This document shows positions 7,635 to 15,609 of a stretch of 64,000 nucleotides of DNA, one piece after another. The DNA lies in contig NZ_LMOU01000001.1 in assembly GCF_001423615.1 (NCBI RefSeq), forward strand, positions 1,646,644 to 1,710,643. The letters run 5' to 3'. This DNA is from Microbacterium sp. Leaf159. GTDB lineage: Bacteria; Actinomycetota; Actinomycetes; Actinomycetales; Microbacteriaceae. The position numbers were made by a program, and so were the translations under genes. The notes below the pieces were generated by a model. That model saw nothing but the letters and a program-made list of their open reading frames with translations, was not told where the DNA came from and did not search any database. Positions within the stretch are counted from its first letter, which is position 1. Each line of letters opens with the position of its first letter.

Positions 7635-10307
7635 ATGTCCGCTCGCATCTCAGCCCTTCGCGTCGACGATCTCGTCACTCCCCTGGGCATCGATTCGCCC
7701 GCACCGCTCTTCAGCTGGGAGGTGGGTGGCATCGCCCAGTCCAGGTACGAGATTCGAGTGTCATCCGACGAGGAGTTCAGTCCTGTCGGCGAGGTATGGC
7801 GGTCCGGCTGGGTCGAGGACTTCCGGCCGTTCGGTCACCGATACGCCGGCCCGGAGTTGATCTCGCGAACGCGCTACTGGTGGAAGGTCCGAATCTCAGA
7901 CGACCGGCTTGAGGGACGTGAGTCCCCGTGGAGCGACGCCTCGTGGTTCGAGACGGGCCAGTTGCACGAGCGCGACTGGTCGGGCCAGTGGATCTCGGAC
8001 AGCAGGTCGCCGTCGGAAGGCACCCTGTACTTTCGATCGGAGTTCGCTCTCGACGCCGCACCGCTCAGGGCGCGCGCGTACGTGAGCGCCCTCGGGTGGT
8101 ACAAGTTCTGGGTCAACGGCGAGGACATCACGGGAAGCGATCTCGTCCCCCGCTTCACTCCGTTCGATGAGTATGTCGAGTATCAGACTTACGACATCAC
8201 GCGCCTTCTGCGCCCTGGGCTGAACGTGTTGAATGTGGTCGTCTCGGAGGGACGGTTCCGCGGTCGACTCGGCCCCCACTCCAAGCCGCAGCGCTTCGGC
8301 GATCGGCTGGGGATGATCGCGCAGGTCGAAGTCGAGAAACCCGACGGCGGTCGTCTCAGCGTCAACAGCGACCGCAGCTGGACCGTCGGCTCCGGCCGGA
8401 TCACCTACGCAGATCCGAAGTTCGGAGAACGCGCAGATCTTCGGGTGGATGATGCCGCGTGGCTCGCTTCGGGGGGAACGGCGAAGGACGAGCGCGCCGT
8501 CGCTGTTCTTCCCACGCATCCGAGGCGTCTCATCGCCGAGGAGGTGGAGCGTGTCACCCGCGTCGACACACTTCAGGGCCACGTCACCACGACTCCGCGA
8601 GGCTTGCAGTTGATCGATTTCGGTCAGAACTTCAACGGATACGCGCGGCTTCCGCTGAACGGTCCCGCGGGTGCGACCGCGATCATTCGATACAGCGAAG
8701 TGCTCACCCCCGACGGCGAGCTGGATACGGAGTATCTGCATTTTCCGGGGGCCAAGCGCGAGGACTGGTTTCAGCGCGATGAAGTGATCCTCTCCGGCGA
8801 AGCCGTCGAGTACGCCCCTTCTTTCTCTGTTCGGGGTTTCCGATATGTATCGGTCGAAGGGAGCACTCATCCTCTGAGCGACGAGGAGGTCGAGGGCATC
8901 GTCATCTCGAGCGACCTCGTCCAGACCGCGACATTCTCGTGCTCCGACCCTCGACTCGAACGCCTCTGGGAGAACTCCCGGTGGTCGATGATCTCGAATT
9001 TCGCGGACACCCCGACGGATTGCCCCACTCGAGAGAGATCAGGATGGACAGGCGACATCCAGGTCTTCGGTCCCACGGCTGCGATCCTCGCCGACACTCA
9101 GGCGTATCTGCGGCGTTACCTTCGCAACGTGGCGGCAGATCAGTTCGACGACGGCACCGTGCCTCCCGTGATCCCTTCGGAGACATCCTCCTTCGTGGTC
9201 GAGAAGGACCGGATGCTGGAGATGGCGAAGACGTCTGTCGGGTGGGGAGATGTCACCGTGATGCTGCCCTGGACGCTGTACCGGTACTTCGGCGACACGG
9301 ATGTCCTCGAACGCCAGTACGACAGTGCCCGCGCATGGGTCGAGTTCCTCGAGCGACGAGCACAGGCTCGCGGAGTCGCCCGCCGCTTCCGCCGGGGACT
9401 GGGATCCCTCGAGAACTACATCGTCGACACCGGCTTCAACTGGGGTGAGTGGCTGCGTCCGGGAGAGAGCCCGGCGTCGCAGATGGCGGGAAACCTGCTC
9501 ACCGGCCGTCCCGAGGTGGCGACTGCTTACTTCGCTCACTCGGCTCGTCTCCTCAGCGAGATGGCGGGAGTCCTCGGGCGCGACGAAGACCACGAGCGTT
9601 TCGCGCTGCTCGCCCGCCGCGCCACCGAGGCATACAACGCGGCCTTCGTCCGACGCGGAGGTTCGCGTATCGGAGCAGACAGGCAGGACGACTACGTGCG
9701 TGCGCTCGCATTCGACCTGCTGGCTCCGGAGTCCAAGCCCGGGGCCGTGTCCCGCCTGGTGGAGCTCATCGAGGACAAGGGCGGACACCTGGACACCGGA
9801 TTCCTGAGCACTGCTCTCCTGCTGCCTGTTCTCAGCGACAACGGGCACGAGGACATCGCATGGAAAGTGCTGCTCAACCCCACCTCGCCATCGTGGCTGG
9901 CTCAGATCGAAAGGGGAGCCACCACCATCTGGGAGACCTGGGAGGGGTACGGCAGTGATGGCCGCGCGAACGACTCGCACAATCACTACGCCTTCGGCAG
10001 TGTGACCAGATGGCTCCAGGAGTACGTCGCCGGGATCCGCCCCCTCGCGCCCGGTTATCGGACCTTCCTGGTTTCTCCGTCACTGGGAGATCTCACCTCT
10101 GTGCGCGCTTCGCTGGCGACACCCTACGGGGCGATCTCGGCGCACTGGGAACAAGCCGACAGCGGGCGTACATTGCACCTCGTCGTTCCCGTCGGCACGA
10201 GGGCCGAGGTCGCGCTCGGGGACTCCCGCCAATGGGTCGATCCAGGCGAGTACACCCTGTCCTGGCCCAGCGCCGCCGACACGACAGCGAGATCCGTGGT
10301 GGCCTGA
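7635..10307 (+). CDS. GH78 alpha-L-rhamnosidase
   Basis: An 890-residue glycoside hydrolase of family 78 that removes terminal alpha-L-rhamnose from glycans or plant glycosides. The order is an N-terminal fibronectin-like domain, beta-sandwich modules, the (alpha/alpha)6 barrel and a C-terminal beta domain. TDCPTRERSGWTGDIQVF around residue 460 carries the general acid region; WETWEGYG and NDSHNHYAFGSV near residues 765-790 carry the second catalytic region. No signal peptide is visible, so it likely acts on imported substrates. It follows the MFS gene by 23 bases and probably shares its transcript. It is one of three GH78 genes in the window. Confidence 0.92.
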   Translation: MSARISALRVDDLVTPLGIDSPAPLFSWEVGGIAQSRYEIRVSSDEEFSPVGEVWRSGWVEDFRPFGHRYAGPELISRTRYWWKVRISDDRLEGRESPWSDASWFETGQLHERDWSGQWISDSRSPSEGTLYFRSEFALDAAPLRARAYVSALGWYKFWVNGEDITGSDLVPRFTPFDEYVEYQTYDITRLLRPGLNVLNVVVSEGRFRGRLGPHSKPQRFGDRLGMIAQVEVEKPDGGRLSVNSDRSWTVGSGRITYADPKFGERADLRVDDAAWLASGGTAKDERAVAVLPTHPRRLIAEEVERVTRVDTLQGHVTTTPRGLQLIDFGQNFNGYARLPLNGPAGATAIIRYSEVLTPDGELDTEYLHFPGAKREDWFQRDEVILSGEAVEYAPSFSVRGFRYVSVEGSTHPLSDEEVEGIVISSDLVQTATFSCSDPRLERLWENSRWSMISNFADTPTDCPTRERSGWTGDIQVFGPTAAILADTQAYLRRYLRNVAADQFDDGTVPPVIPSETSSFVVEKDRMLEMAKTSVGWGDVTVMLPWTLYRYFGDTDVLERQYDSARAWVEFLERRAQARGVARRFRRGLGSLENYIVDTGFNWGEWLRPGESPASQMAGNLLTGRPEVATAYFAHSARLLSEMAGVLGRDEDHERFALLARRATEAYNAAFVRRGGSRIGADRQDDYVRALAFDLLAPESKPGAVSRLVELIEDKGGHLDTGFLSTALLLPVLSDNGHEDIAWKVLLNPTSPSWLAQIERGATTIWETWEGYGSDGRANDSHNHYAFGSVTRWLQEYVAGIRPLAPGYRTFLVSPSLGDLTSVRASLATPYGAISAHWEQADSGRTLHLVVPVGTRAEVALGDSRQWVDPGEYTLSWPSAADTTARSVVA

Positions 10308-10395
10308 GGGGCTAGATTGGTAGTCCCCACCGCACTCGCGGTGTTCGCGTCCCCGGCAGTCGGTGTGAGCAGGGTAACGGCTGGGCATCGCCGAT

Positions 10396-11694
10396 ATGCA
10401 GCACCGCCATCCTTTCCGATCGCCGCAGAGTCCACGCGAAGACCGGCTTCCGATCGTCAGCCTGCTGGCGTTGTCGATAGGAATCTTCGTCTCGCAGACG
10501 GCGGAGTTCCTGCCCGGGGGCCTCGTCCCTCCGATCGCCGAAGAACTCGATCTCGATGTCGGTCTCGTCGGTCAGATGGTGTCGGTCTTCGCCTTCACCG
10601 TCGTCGTGTCGACCGCGCCGATGGCCTTGCTCACCGCACGGATCGGCAGAAAGACTCTCGTGGTTACGGCGATGGCTGTCGTCAGCCTCAGCAACGTCGT
10701 GGTTGCCGCGTCACCGGGTTTTGAGGGCATCCTCGCCGGACGTGTCGTAGGTGCGCTCGCGCACGGACTCTTCTGGGCGATCGTCGCCACCTACGCCGTC
10801 GAGATCGTGCCGCGGGAGAAGCTCGGTCGAGCTATGGCCTTCACGACGGCCGGCGGATCTCTCGCAAGTATCCTCGGCATCCCGATCGGCAATGCGCTGG
10901 GTGAGGCATTCGGATGGCGGCAGGCGTTCATCGCCGTCGCGATCGTGGGCAGCCTCGTGACGCTCGTGTTGTGGCGCTGGCTCCCCCGCATCGAGACCAC
11001 GAAGGGCAGGCGCGGATCGAGCCGCCTGAAGTTCGACCGCTCGGCACTCGGGATCGCGATGATCTGCATCCTGATCCTCATCCTGATCGTCGGGCAGACC
11101 AGTTTCGGCCCGTACACGACGCTCTGGCTCGAGGAGATCGCGGGTTTCGAGCGGGCGACCATCCCGATCTACCTTCTGATCACCGGAGTGGCCGGAGCCG
11201 TCGGCGCGATTCTCGCGGGCAACCTGTACGACCGATACCCCCGCATCACATTCATGGCATCGGGCCTGCTCCTGACGGCGGCACTATGCCTGCTCGCTGT
11301 CGTCGCCGACGACGGGTTCTCCCTCCAGCTCGTCGCGACGTCAGCATGCGTGAGCCTAGGTTTCGCTGGGCTTCCCATGATGCTGCAGGCCCGAATGATG
11401 CAGACCGCGTCACCGCAGATGAGGCGGATCGCTGGTGCAGTGCAGACGACGGTGTTCAACGTGGCCATCGGCGGTGGCGCCCTCATCGGCGGCTTCGTCG
11501 TCTCAGGCGCCGGGGTGGGGGCGCTGCCGTTGATCGCTGCCACAAGCGCCATCGTCACCACAGTCTTGGCTGCGGCATGGGACGCGCTTCGCCGCCGTCG
11601 ACCCGCTGCCGATCAGGATGAAGCGCCCGGAGCCGATGAGCGGGCGATGCTCGCGATCAGCACCACGGGGTCGATCAGCCTGCCCGGGCGGTGA
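10396..11694 (+). CDS. MFS transporter, DHA1/AraJ-type
   Basis: A 432-residue transporter with 12 predicted membrane segments, of the drug:proton antiporter-1 or sugar-efflux (AraJ/YdhP-like) group. Supporting patterns are FVSQTAEFLPGGLVPPIAEE near residue 35, the loop with TARIGRKTL, and GRAMAFTTAGGSLASILGIP in helix 5. It follows the rhamnosidase gene by 88 bases on the same strand. In such loci these proteins often export sugars or glycosides to relieve stress. The substrate is unknown. The ribosome site before ATG 10396 is weak. Confidence 0.85.
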   Translation: MQHRHPFRSPQSPREDRLPIVSLLALSIGIFVSQTAEFLPGGLVPPIAEELDLDVGLVGQMVSVFAFTVVVSTAPMALLTARIGRKTLVVTAMAVVSLSNVVVAASPGFEGILAGRVVGALAHGLFWAIVATYAVEIVPREKLGRAMAFTTAGGSLASILGIPIGNALGEAFGWRQAFIAVAIVGSLVTLVLWRWLPRIETTKGRRGSSRLKFDRSALGIAMICILILILIVGQTSFGPYTTLWLEEIAGFERATIPIYLLITGVAGAVGAILAGNLYDRYPRITFMASGLLLTAALCLLAVVADDGFSLQLVATSACVSLGFAGLPMMLQARMMQTASPQMRRIAGAVQTTVFNVAIGGGALIGGFVVSGAGVGALPLIAATSAIVTTVLAAAWDALRRRRPAADQDEAPGADERAMLAISTTGSISLPGR

Positions 11695-11783
11695 GCAAGG
11701 CGGTCTGAAGCACCGACAGCCATGCGATTGCGCCATTTCGCCGGGGAAGATACGCTCGCAAAGATGCCATCCATCAAGATGGT

Positions 11784-11800
11784 GTTTCAATTAGTCGAAA
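11784..11800. promoter_or_regulatory. IclR-box 1, upstream of the GH3 remnant
   Basis: GTTTCAATTAGTCGAAA matches the pattern GTTTCA-N6-nGAAn seen also at 14195, 21567 and, more loosely, 20468. It is 62 bases upstream of a truncated GH3 gene. Control by the IclR protein encoded at 20635-21411 is inferred. Confidence 0.55.
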
Positions 11801-11861
11801 AGCGCATCCCCGAACGATTACGACTGGGCCCGCCACACGCCGACGACCGAGGACGCACATC

Positions 11862-12074
11862 ATGGAACATCTCGACACCCGCCTCTCCGTTCACGAGCGT
11901 GTGAGCGCGCTGCTCGCGCGCATGACGACGGAAGAGAAGGCCCATCAGCTCACCGGCATCATGGCGTTCGATCTCGTGCGATCCGATGGATCGGATCTCT
12001 CGACCACAGAGCACACACTGACTCGCGTGTACTTCTCGCGGAGTTCCTCAGGAAAGGCCGGTGCGTGGAAATGA
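11862..12074 (+). pseudogene. N-terminal remnant of a GH3 glycosidase
   Basis: An open frame of 70 codons with a proper start (ATG 11862 behind a GAGGA site). Its first 50 residues match the beginning of GH3 beta-glycosidases: RLSVHERVSALLARMTTEEK then AHQLTGIMAFDLV. The rest of a GH3 enzyme (over 700 residues) is absent. The frame ends within the next gene, overlapping it by 10 bases. I read this as a deletion that kept the promoter, operator and first part of a GH3 gene and joined it to a dehydrogenase gene. It could still act as a leader peptide for the downstream pair. Confidence 0.7.
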
Positions 12075-12925
12075 CTGTTGCAGGTGTCGTGGGCCTCGGA
12101 ACGATGGGCTCGGGGATCGTGCGCCTCCTGGCCCGCTCAGGCATCATCGTTCGCGGATACGACCCGCAGCCGGTCGCCGGCGATCGTCTCACCGATGAAG
12201 GACTGGCATCATTCACGACCACGACATCGATCGAGGACTGCGTGCACGGTGCGGACATCGTGTTCGAAGCGGTGCACGAGACTCTCGAGGCGAAGGCGCC
12301 CGTGCTGCGCAGCATCTCCGCCGCGACGAACGGAGTGATCGCGTCGAACACATCTACTCTCATGCCCAGCACGATGACGGGATTCGTCGATCGACCCGAA
12401 CGCTTCCTCGTCGCTCATTTCTTCAACCCTCCGGAGATCGTGCCTCTGGTGGAAGTCATCCCCGCCCCGGAGACGAGTGAAGAGGTCAAGGAGCAGATCA
12501 TGGAGATCCTCCGCCATCTCGGGAGCACACCTGTCCTCCTCGACCGCGAGTATCCGGGCTTCGTTGCGAACCGCCTGCAGGCCGCGATTCTGCGCGAGGC
12601 TCTACACCTGGTGGAAGAGGGCATTGTCTCCCCGGAGAACCTCGACGAAGTGGTCAGGACCGGACTTGGGCCGCGCTGGTCGGTCGCCGGACCGATAGGC
12701 GTCGCCGATCTGGGCGGGCTGGACATCTTCGAGCGAGTGTGCGCCGAACTCTTCCCGCGCTTGAGTAACGCGTCTCAACCCCCGGAGGCGCTCACGGAGC
12801 GCGTTGCGGAGGGAGACCTCGGAGCGAAGTCGGGCCGGGGGTTCTACCGGCACACGAAGGAAGCGGACGGAGAGCACTTCGACCAGATGGCCGCGCTCTT
12901 CGCGCAGCTGCGGAAAGGGAACTGA
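12065..12925 (+). CDS. 3-hydroxyacyl-CoA dehydrogenase family protein
   Basis: A 286-residue NAD-dependent dehydrogenase. The Rossmann loop GVVGLGTMGSG is at residues 7-17, SNTSTL at about 98-103, the catalytic His region AHFFNPPE at about 120-127, and the C-terminal helical domain begins with PGFVANRLQ. The family oxidises 3-hydroxyacyl-CoAs, but close relatives act on sugar acids such as L-gulonate, which would fit this locus better. The start is GTG 12065 with AGGAAAGG seven bases upstream; ATG 12071 is an alternative. It follows a GH3 remnant and is followed four bases later by a serine hydrolase gene, so the two are co-transcribed. Confidence 0.85.
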   Translation: MEMTVAGVVGLGTMGSGIVRLLARSGIIVRGYDPQPVAGDRLTDEGLASFTTTTSIEDCVHGADIVFEAVHETLEAKAPVLRSISAATNGVIASNTSTLMPSTMTGFVDRPERFLVAHFFNPPEIVPLVEVIPAPETSEEVKEQIMEILRHLGSTPVLLDREYPGFVANRLQAAILREALHLVEEGIVSPENLDEVVRTGLGPRWSVAGPIGVADLGGLDIFERVCAELFPRLSNASQPPEALTERVAEGDLGAKSGRGFYRHTKEADGEHFDQMAALFAQLRKGN

Positions 12926-12929
12926 AAAG

Positions 12930-14087
12930 ATGAATCGGAGCATGACAGTAGACCTCCTCGCAGAGGATCGCTATTCGCCGGTTGTAGACGCCTTCCGCGA
13001 GACTCTCCATGAGGTCGATCGCAGTGGTGCGGCCCTATCCGTCTGGGTGAACGGCGAGCCTGTGATCGAGGCGCGTGGTGGCACAGCAGATGCACATACC
13101 GGGCAGGCATGGCAGCGCGACACCCTCGCGGTGACCTTCTCGTGCACGAAAGGTCTGGCGGCCATCGCGATCGGTCGCCTTCTGCAGTCCGGGGCACTGG
13201 CGTCACTCGACATGCCGCTCGCGGAGATATGGCCCGAGTTCGGGGCGCACGGCAAGCATCGGGTCTCGGTCGGGGACGCCCTCGCGCATCGGGCGGGCGT
13301 CTCGGCGCCTCGCACCGACGTCTCCCTCGCGCAGCTGCTCGATGTCGACGAGTTCGCCCGGATCATCGCAGACCAGGAGCCACTGTGGGTCCCCGGCAGC
13401 TCACATCAGTATCACGCCGTGACGATCGGAGCGATCAGCGGGCAGATCGTCGCTCGCCTCACCGACCGATCACTCGGTGAGTACTTCGCCGACGAGATCG
13501 CCGGACCACTCCACGCGGACGCCTGGATCGGCCTCCCTTCAGACAGGGAGAGGGATGTGGCCCACATCATCCAGGCGCAACCGGCAGATCCGCCGTCTCC
13601 ATCGACTTCCGACTCGAAGTGGCTGGAGAGAGCGATCACGCTGGGAGGCGCGCTACCGCTGGATCTGCTCGGACCGGGCCCAGGCTTCAACGATCGCGAG
13701 CTCCATGCCGCGGAGATCGGCGGTGCGGGCGGCGTGGCCAGCGCCTCCGCCCTCGCCAAGATCTGGTCGGCGACCGTCGCCAGCACCGACGGCGTCCGAC
13801 TTCTCGAGGATGACACCGTCCGTTCACTGGCCCGATCCCGGAGCGAGGGCACACCGTTCTTCGACAACGGTCCACCCCCGTACCAGGCGTGGGGCGCGGG
13901 CGTCATGATCCCCTCGGGGTGGGACCCGTACTTGTCGCCTGCCTCTTTCGGCCACGACGGGGCCGGCGGGCAGATCGCGTTCGCCGACCTCGATGCGCGC
14001 GTCGGGTTCGCCTACGTGACGAATCGTGCCGGTGACATGGCACGCGGCATCAGCGTGGTCGATGCACTCAGGGAATCGCTCGCGTAG
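12930..14087 (+). CDS. Serine hydrolase, beta-lactamase/EstB fold
   Basis: A 385-residue protein of the class C beta-lactamase/penicillin-binding-protein fold. The SxxK motif is SCTK at residues 71-74 with the nucleophile Ser71; a Tyr-containing HQYHAVTIG segment is near residue 155. There is no signal peptide, so it is more likely an intracellular esterase (EstB-like) than a beta-lactamase. ATG 12930 is four bases after the dehydrogenase stop. The pair may remove ester groups from and oxidise a glycoside-derived compound, but the substrate is unknown. Confidence 0.83.
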   Translation: MNRSMTVDLLAEDRYSPVVDAFRETLHEVDRSGAALSVWVNGEPVIEARGGTADAHTGQAWQRDTLAVTFSCTKGLAAIAIGRLLQSGALASLDMPLAEIWPEFGAHGKHRVSVGDALAHRAGVSAPRTDVSLAQLLDVDEFARIIADQEPLWVPGSSHQYHAVTIGAISGQIVARLTDRSLGEYFADEIAGPLHADAWIGLPSDRERDVAHIIQAQPADPPSPSTSDSKWLERAITLGGALPLDLLGPGPGFNDRELHAAEIGGAGGVASASALAKIWSATVASTDGVRLLEDDTVRSLARSRSEGTPFFDNGPPPYQAWGAGVMIPSGWDPYLSPASFGHDGAGGQIAFADLDARVGFAYVTNRAGDMARGISVVDALRESLA

Positions 14088-14142
14088 GGCTTCCTGCCTG
14101 GCCCTGCACCCCGTCACAATCGGCTCTTCTCAACGCCCGGGC

Positions 14143-14221
14143 TTGCGGAGTACGCGAGATCCTGGATACTCTGATTCAACGACTCGCAACGGCGTTTCAT
14201 TAATTGGAATACGCGAGTCGG
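14143..14221 (+). promoter_or_regulatory. Promoter and IclR-box 2 of the sugar-binding protein gene
   Basis: A sigma-70-like promoter is visible: TTGCGG (14143-14148), 17-base spacer, GATACT (14166-14171). The box GTTTCATTAATTGGAAT (14195-14211) lies just downstream of the expected start of transcription, a repressing position. The box is bracketed by a perfect 8-base inverted repeat, CGACTCGC (14181-14188) and GCGAGTCG (14214-14221). The stretch CGCAACGGCGTTTCA recurs almost unchanged before the permease gene at 21558-21572. Confidence 0.55.
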
Positions 14222-14266
14222 GTCCTGTTGCACCGCACCTGCAATTCCCGAAGAGAAGGACGATCG

Positions 14267-15541
14267 ATGAAGATCAGAAGATTTGCCGCACTGACCAGCG
14301 CAGCCACCGTGACCGCACTCCTGCTTGCAGGATGCTCCGCCGGAGGCGGGAACGCCCCGGTCAGCGACGACGGAGAGGTCAGCGGAACGCTCACAGGCGT
14401 GTTCGCCTCGGCGTTCAAGGAGACCTACGAGGAGATCGCCACCAAGTTCGAAGAGAAGTACCCGGACGTCGACGTGAAGTTCGACTACCAGGGCGGCGAC
14501 ATCAACGCACTCGTCATGACGCAACTGCAGGGAAATACAGCGCCAGACATCCTGACGTCCTTCCCCGGCGGCGTCGAGGGCGACAGCTCCGACAACGTGA
14601 TCCCGCTCGCCTCGACGGAACGGATCATGCCGCTCGATGTGAGCTGGGCAGACCAGATCCCCGCCGACTGGGAGAAGGACTTCGGCTACGACGGCAAGGT
14701 CTACGCGTATCCGGGCGCTTTCCAGCCGCTCACCTCGATCTACAACCAGACGAAGCTGGATGAGTTCGGACTGACTGTCCCCACGACTCTGGACGAAGTC
14801 CTGGCCCTGTGTGCGGATGCCAAGGAGAACGGCGTCTACGCCTATGGCCAGGGACTCGGAGACGCAGCCGGTGGCGGACCCCAGTTCCTGACCTACGCGC
14901 AGAACGCGACACTGGTGACCGGCCCGCATCCCGAGTTCGACGCCGGAGTCGCGACCGGCGACGAATCCTACCCGGGGTCGGCGTGGGTCGATCAGTTCGA
15001 GATCTACCAGCAGATGTTCGATGAGGGCTGCTTCGGTGAGGGCTCGCTTGGTCGCAGCCGCGACCAGGGAGCGACCGAGGTGGCGTCCGGCAACGCACTC
15101 GGCATCGTTGATGTCGGCGCCGTTCTGGCTTCGCTTGCCACGCAGGGGCCGGACAACGAATACGTGGTCGCTCCGATGCCCGCGACGAATGACGGCGACA
15201 CCCTCGTCGCGGCCCTTCCTGGCTTCGTGACGACCATCAATGCGAACGCGAAGAACCCGACCGCCGCACAGGCATTCCTGGAGTTCCTCGGCGAGCCCGA
15301 GATCTCCGCGATCTACGCAGACGGTTTCGCCTCCGTCCCCGTGCTTCCCAACGACCAGTACACTCCCCCCGCATCGCTCGAGAGCTTCGCAGCTGCGGTG
15401 GCCGAGGGAACGACTGTGCCGCTCGGCGCCGTCAAACTCGAAGTTCAGGTCACACTGAACGAACAGCTGCAGGCGATGTTCCTGGGCGATTCGACTCCCG
15501 AGGACGTCGCCAAGAGCATGCAGGATGCAGTCGGCAAGTAG
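14267..15541 (+). CDS. CUT1-type sugar ABC transporter binding lipoprotein
   Basis: A 424-residue extracellular solute-binding protein (family 1). The N-terminus is a lipoprotein signal with lipobox LLLAGC, so the mature protein is anchored by Cys24 or close to it. The body shows the usual cluster-C sequence, for example FASAFKETYEEIATKFEEKY. The start is ATG 14267 behind AAGGA. Its two permease genes lie 6 kb away (21602-23361), separated by two glycosidase genes on the other strand and the iclR gene, yet both units carry the same IclR box. A strong terminator follows directly. The likely ligand is a rhamnose- or galactose-containing oligosaccharide or glycoside. Confidence 0.92.
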   Translation: MKIRRFAALTSAATVTALLLAGCSAGGGNAPVSDDGEVSGTLTGVFASAFKETYEEIATKFEEKYPDVDVKFDYQGGDINALVMTQLQGNTAPDILTSFPGGVEGDSSDNVIPLASTERIMPLDVSWADQIPADWEKDFGYDGKVYAYPGAFQPLTSIYNQTKLDEFGLTVPTTLDEVLALCADAKENGVYAYGQGLGDAAGGGPQFLTYAQNATLVTGPHPEFDAGVATGDESYPGSAWVDQFEIYQQMFDEGCFGEGSLGRSRDQGATEVASGNALGIVDVGAVLASLATQGPDNEYVVAPMPATNDGDTLVAALPGFVTTINANAKNPTAAQAFLEFLGEPEISAIYADGFASVPVLPNDQYTPPASLESFAAAVAEGTTVPLGAVKLEVQVTLNEQLQAMFLGDSTPEDVAKSMQDAVGK

Positions 15542-15554
15542 CGACACCGGCGAG

Positions 15555-15589
15555 ACGGGGTGCTGCGATCTTTCGCAGCACCCCGTTTT
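15555..15589 (+). terminator. Rho-independent terminator after the binding-protein gene
   Basis: A perfect 14-base hairpin, ACGGGGTGCTGCGA (15555-15568), loop TCTT, TCGCAGCACCCCGT (15573-15586), followed by TTT. It lies 14 bases after the binding-protein stop and before the convergent GH42 gene, so it probably ends the plus-strand transcript. Confidence 0.9.
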
Positions 15590-15609
15590 GGTGTGCACAC
15601 CCCCGACGT

